NCBI RefSeq assembly: GCF_000150275.1 | Contig: NW_002060958.1 | Span: 566,272 to 630,271 of the forward strand | Source: Trichoplax adhaerens | Lineage: Eukaryota; Placozoa; Uniplacotomia; Trichoplacea; Trichoplacidae | Reading direction: 5' to 3' | DNA length: 64,000 nucleotides | In this document: positions 62,801 through 64,000 of the stretch, piece by piece | How the letters are laid out: each line of letters begins with the position of its first letter | How positions within the stretch are numbered: position 1 is the first letter of the stretch | The notes under the pieces: model-generated | Databases searched by the model: none | What the model saw: the letters and a program-made list of their open reading frames with translations, nothing else | Told to the model about the DNA's origin: nothing | Made by a program: the position numbers and the translations under genes

Positions 62801-64000
62801 ATTATAATTTGAGATTGTGTTACGAGTACAGGTGCGATACACAAGTAAGAACTTTGACGTATGAGATGCTGTAATTTTGTTACAGATACGACAGTCAATA
62901 AAAATATTACTTCGAAAGTCAAAATATAATTACTTCGATTTAAAGTTAATGAAACGATTATTTTATTTACTTTTAGCTATTTTAACTGTTCGCTAATAAC
63001 GTTCTCATGTAACATGTCACGAAGTGACTTTTCTTATAAAATAGTTATCTCATATTTTCCTCAGATAACATTCCGTTATCCGTGACATATATATATATAC
63101 ATTTAATAGATAACTGCATGATTTTATAGTATTATCTGTAAACTGATAATTAATGTTTATATCGATTTACTATAAATTGAACTATTTTTCAATAAAGTTT
63201 GGGTTCAGTTTGTCGCAGAGGGACAAGTATTGTTACGGTTCCTCCCAACGATAGGAGATCAGTATTTAATTTACTGTAGAGTCGTACTGCTGGTAAGCAT
63301 CAGGGAAGATAAAACTTAGAGTAGATTTCTAGTGTATAATTCCAATAATAGTTTTTAAGTATTTCTCGTTGCAAATTTCGATTTGTAACGTAACATTACT
63401 AGGAAAATTAGATGTTACAACGGTTTCACTTGTTTATCCAAAGTGTAAGTGCTGACAACATATAATACGCCCAGATGCTAACAAATGAATTGCTAACAAT
63501 GCGGTATACCCTGATATCTAATTTCTTTTGAAAGGTAGTGCCGTATAAAATTAAAATCTATACAGAATTACAGCTGCTGTAGTTAAATTTCAGTTCCGGT
63601 GTAGTGAAATATAGAACAGAAAGTAATACTTTTAATTAAGATTGCTTTATTTACTTGCAAAAAAATGTGCTTTATATTCTTATATAACGTCAATGTAAGC
63701 TTCCGCTGTCAAAGCTAGTTCCCAGTTTATTTATTATGTGTGCGAAGAGATCAACAAAATTGCAGATAAGATAAATACACTAAATATAGAATAAAATTAA
63801 TTATGAGAGGCGACTAAAGTAACTAATCAATTCAGAACGGTGCTATTGCTGTCAATCTAAAAAATAGTTCATTTAATAGCCAATTCTTAGAATCAATTGT
63901 AACAGTATGATGATAGAATGTCGATTGGTACATTATGAATTTTGCGATCTTGAAAACTGAAAGTGTGTTAGTGAGGTAATCAGGAGCTATTTTAATAAAG
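59835..64000. other. AT-rich spacer
   Basis: No recognised gene. A (TA)n run lies near 63087-63100. The open stretch around 63200-63292 ends at a GTAAGC donor-like site (see next entry). Frames at 60572-60769, 61564-61758 and 62647-62922 have no recognisable domains. Confidence 0.4.
63209..63292 (+). CDS. Weak candidate exon
   Basis: After a GGTTCAG acceptor-like site, FVAEGQVLLRFLPTIGDQYLIYCRVVLL is read up to a CTG-GTAAGC donor. It is less AT-rich than its surroundings. No family is recognised and no partner exon seen. Confidence 0.18.

Noticed and set aside
1-64000. CRISPR array, prokaryotic operon, phage or viral genes
   Set aside because: No regularly spaced direct repeats, ribosome-binding sites or such gene families were seen; all recognised genes are animal type with spliceosomal introns or intronless GPCRs.

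Overview
The window reads as nuclear DNA of an early-branching animal, most likely a placozoan such as Trichoplax. The grounds are strong AT richness, split genes with GT-AG introns, AATAAA-type signals and no bacterial or viral gene layout. The gene set is metazoan: a Caspr/neurexin-IV type adhesion receptor, a eukaryotic holocarboxylase synthetase, a COX7A-like respiratory subunit and two single-exon rhodopsin-family GPCRs. The organism name is inference; the gene families are read directly from translated exons.

Layout. 1-540 is a low-complexity block built from TACAGT/GTAC words with a large imperfect hairpin. 673-1990 (+) is a two-exon COX7A-like gene. 4470-8408 (-) holds five in-phase exons of the Caspr-like receptor: two laminin G domains, EGF, fibrinogen-like, laminin G, EGF, laminin G, one membrane helix and a 44-residue tail ending in ELYV. 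The 5' end, including the discoidin domain usual for the family, was not found. 8.5-15 kb is mostly intergenic, with a few weak exon candidates near 10.6-11.3 kb. 19530-22058 (+) is an eight-exon holocarboxylase synthetase; a phase-compatible possible first exon with a mitochondrial-like N-terminus lies at 15139-15322, next to a CRE and an AP-1 motif. 22-31.6 kb is gene-poor with one exon-like stretch at 26.4 kb. 31671-32768 (+) is an intact intronless GPCR. From 33 to 58.6 kb I recognise no gene. That stretch holds a nearly perfect 2.3-2.5 kb tandem duplication around a 50-N assembly gap, two copies of a dispersed repeat (42.6 and 56.0 kb), and a structured, less AT-rich block at 36.9-37.6 kb. 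58656-59773 (+) is a GPCR paralogue whose reading frame is broken by an apparent one-base loss.

The genes do not form a pathway. They are unrelated neighbours with separate roles: respiration, cell adhesion, biotin attachment to carboxylases, and signalling. I found no convincing novel multi-gene system. The most useful points are the receptor architecture and its missing 5' end, the GPCR frameshift, the likely false duplication at the gap, and several exons that lack a start codon and so escape simple ORF finding.
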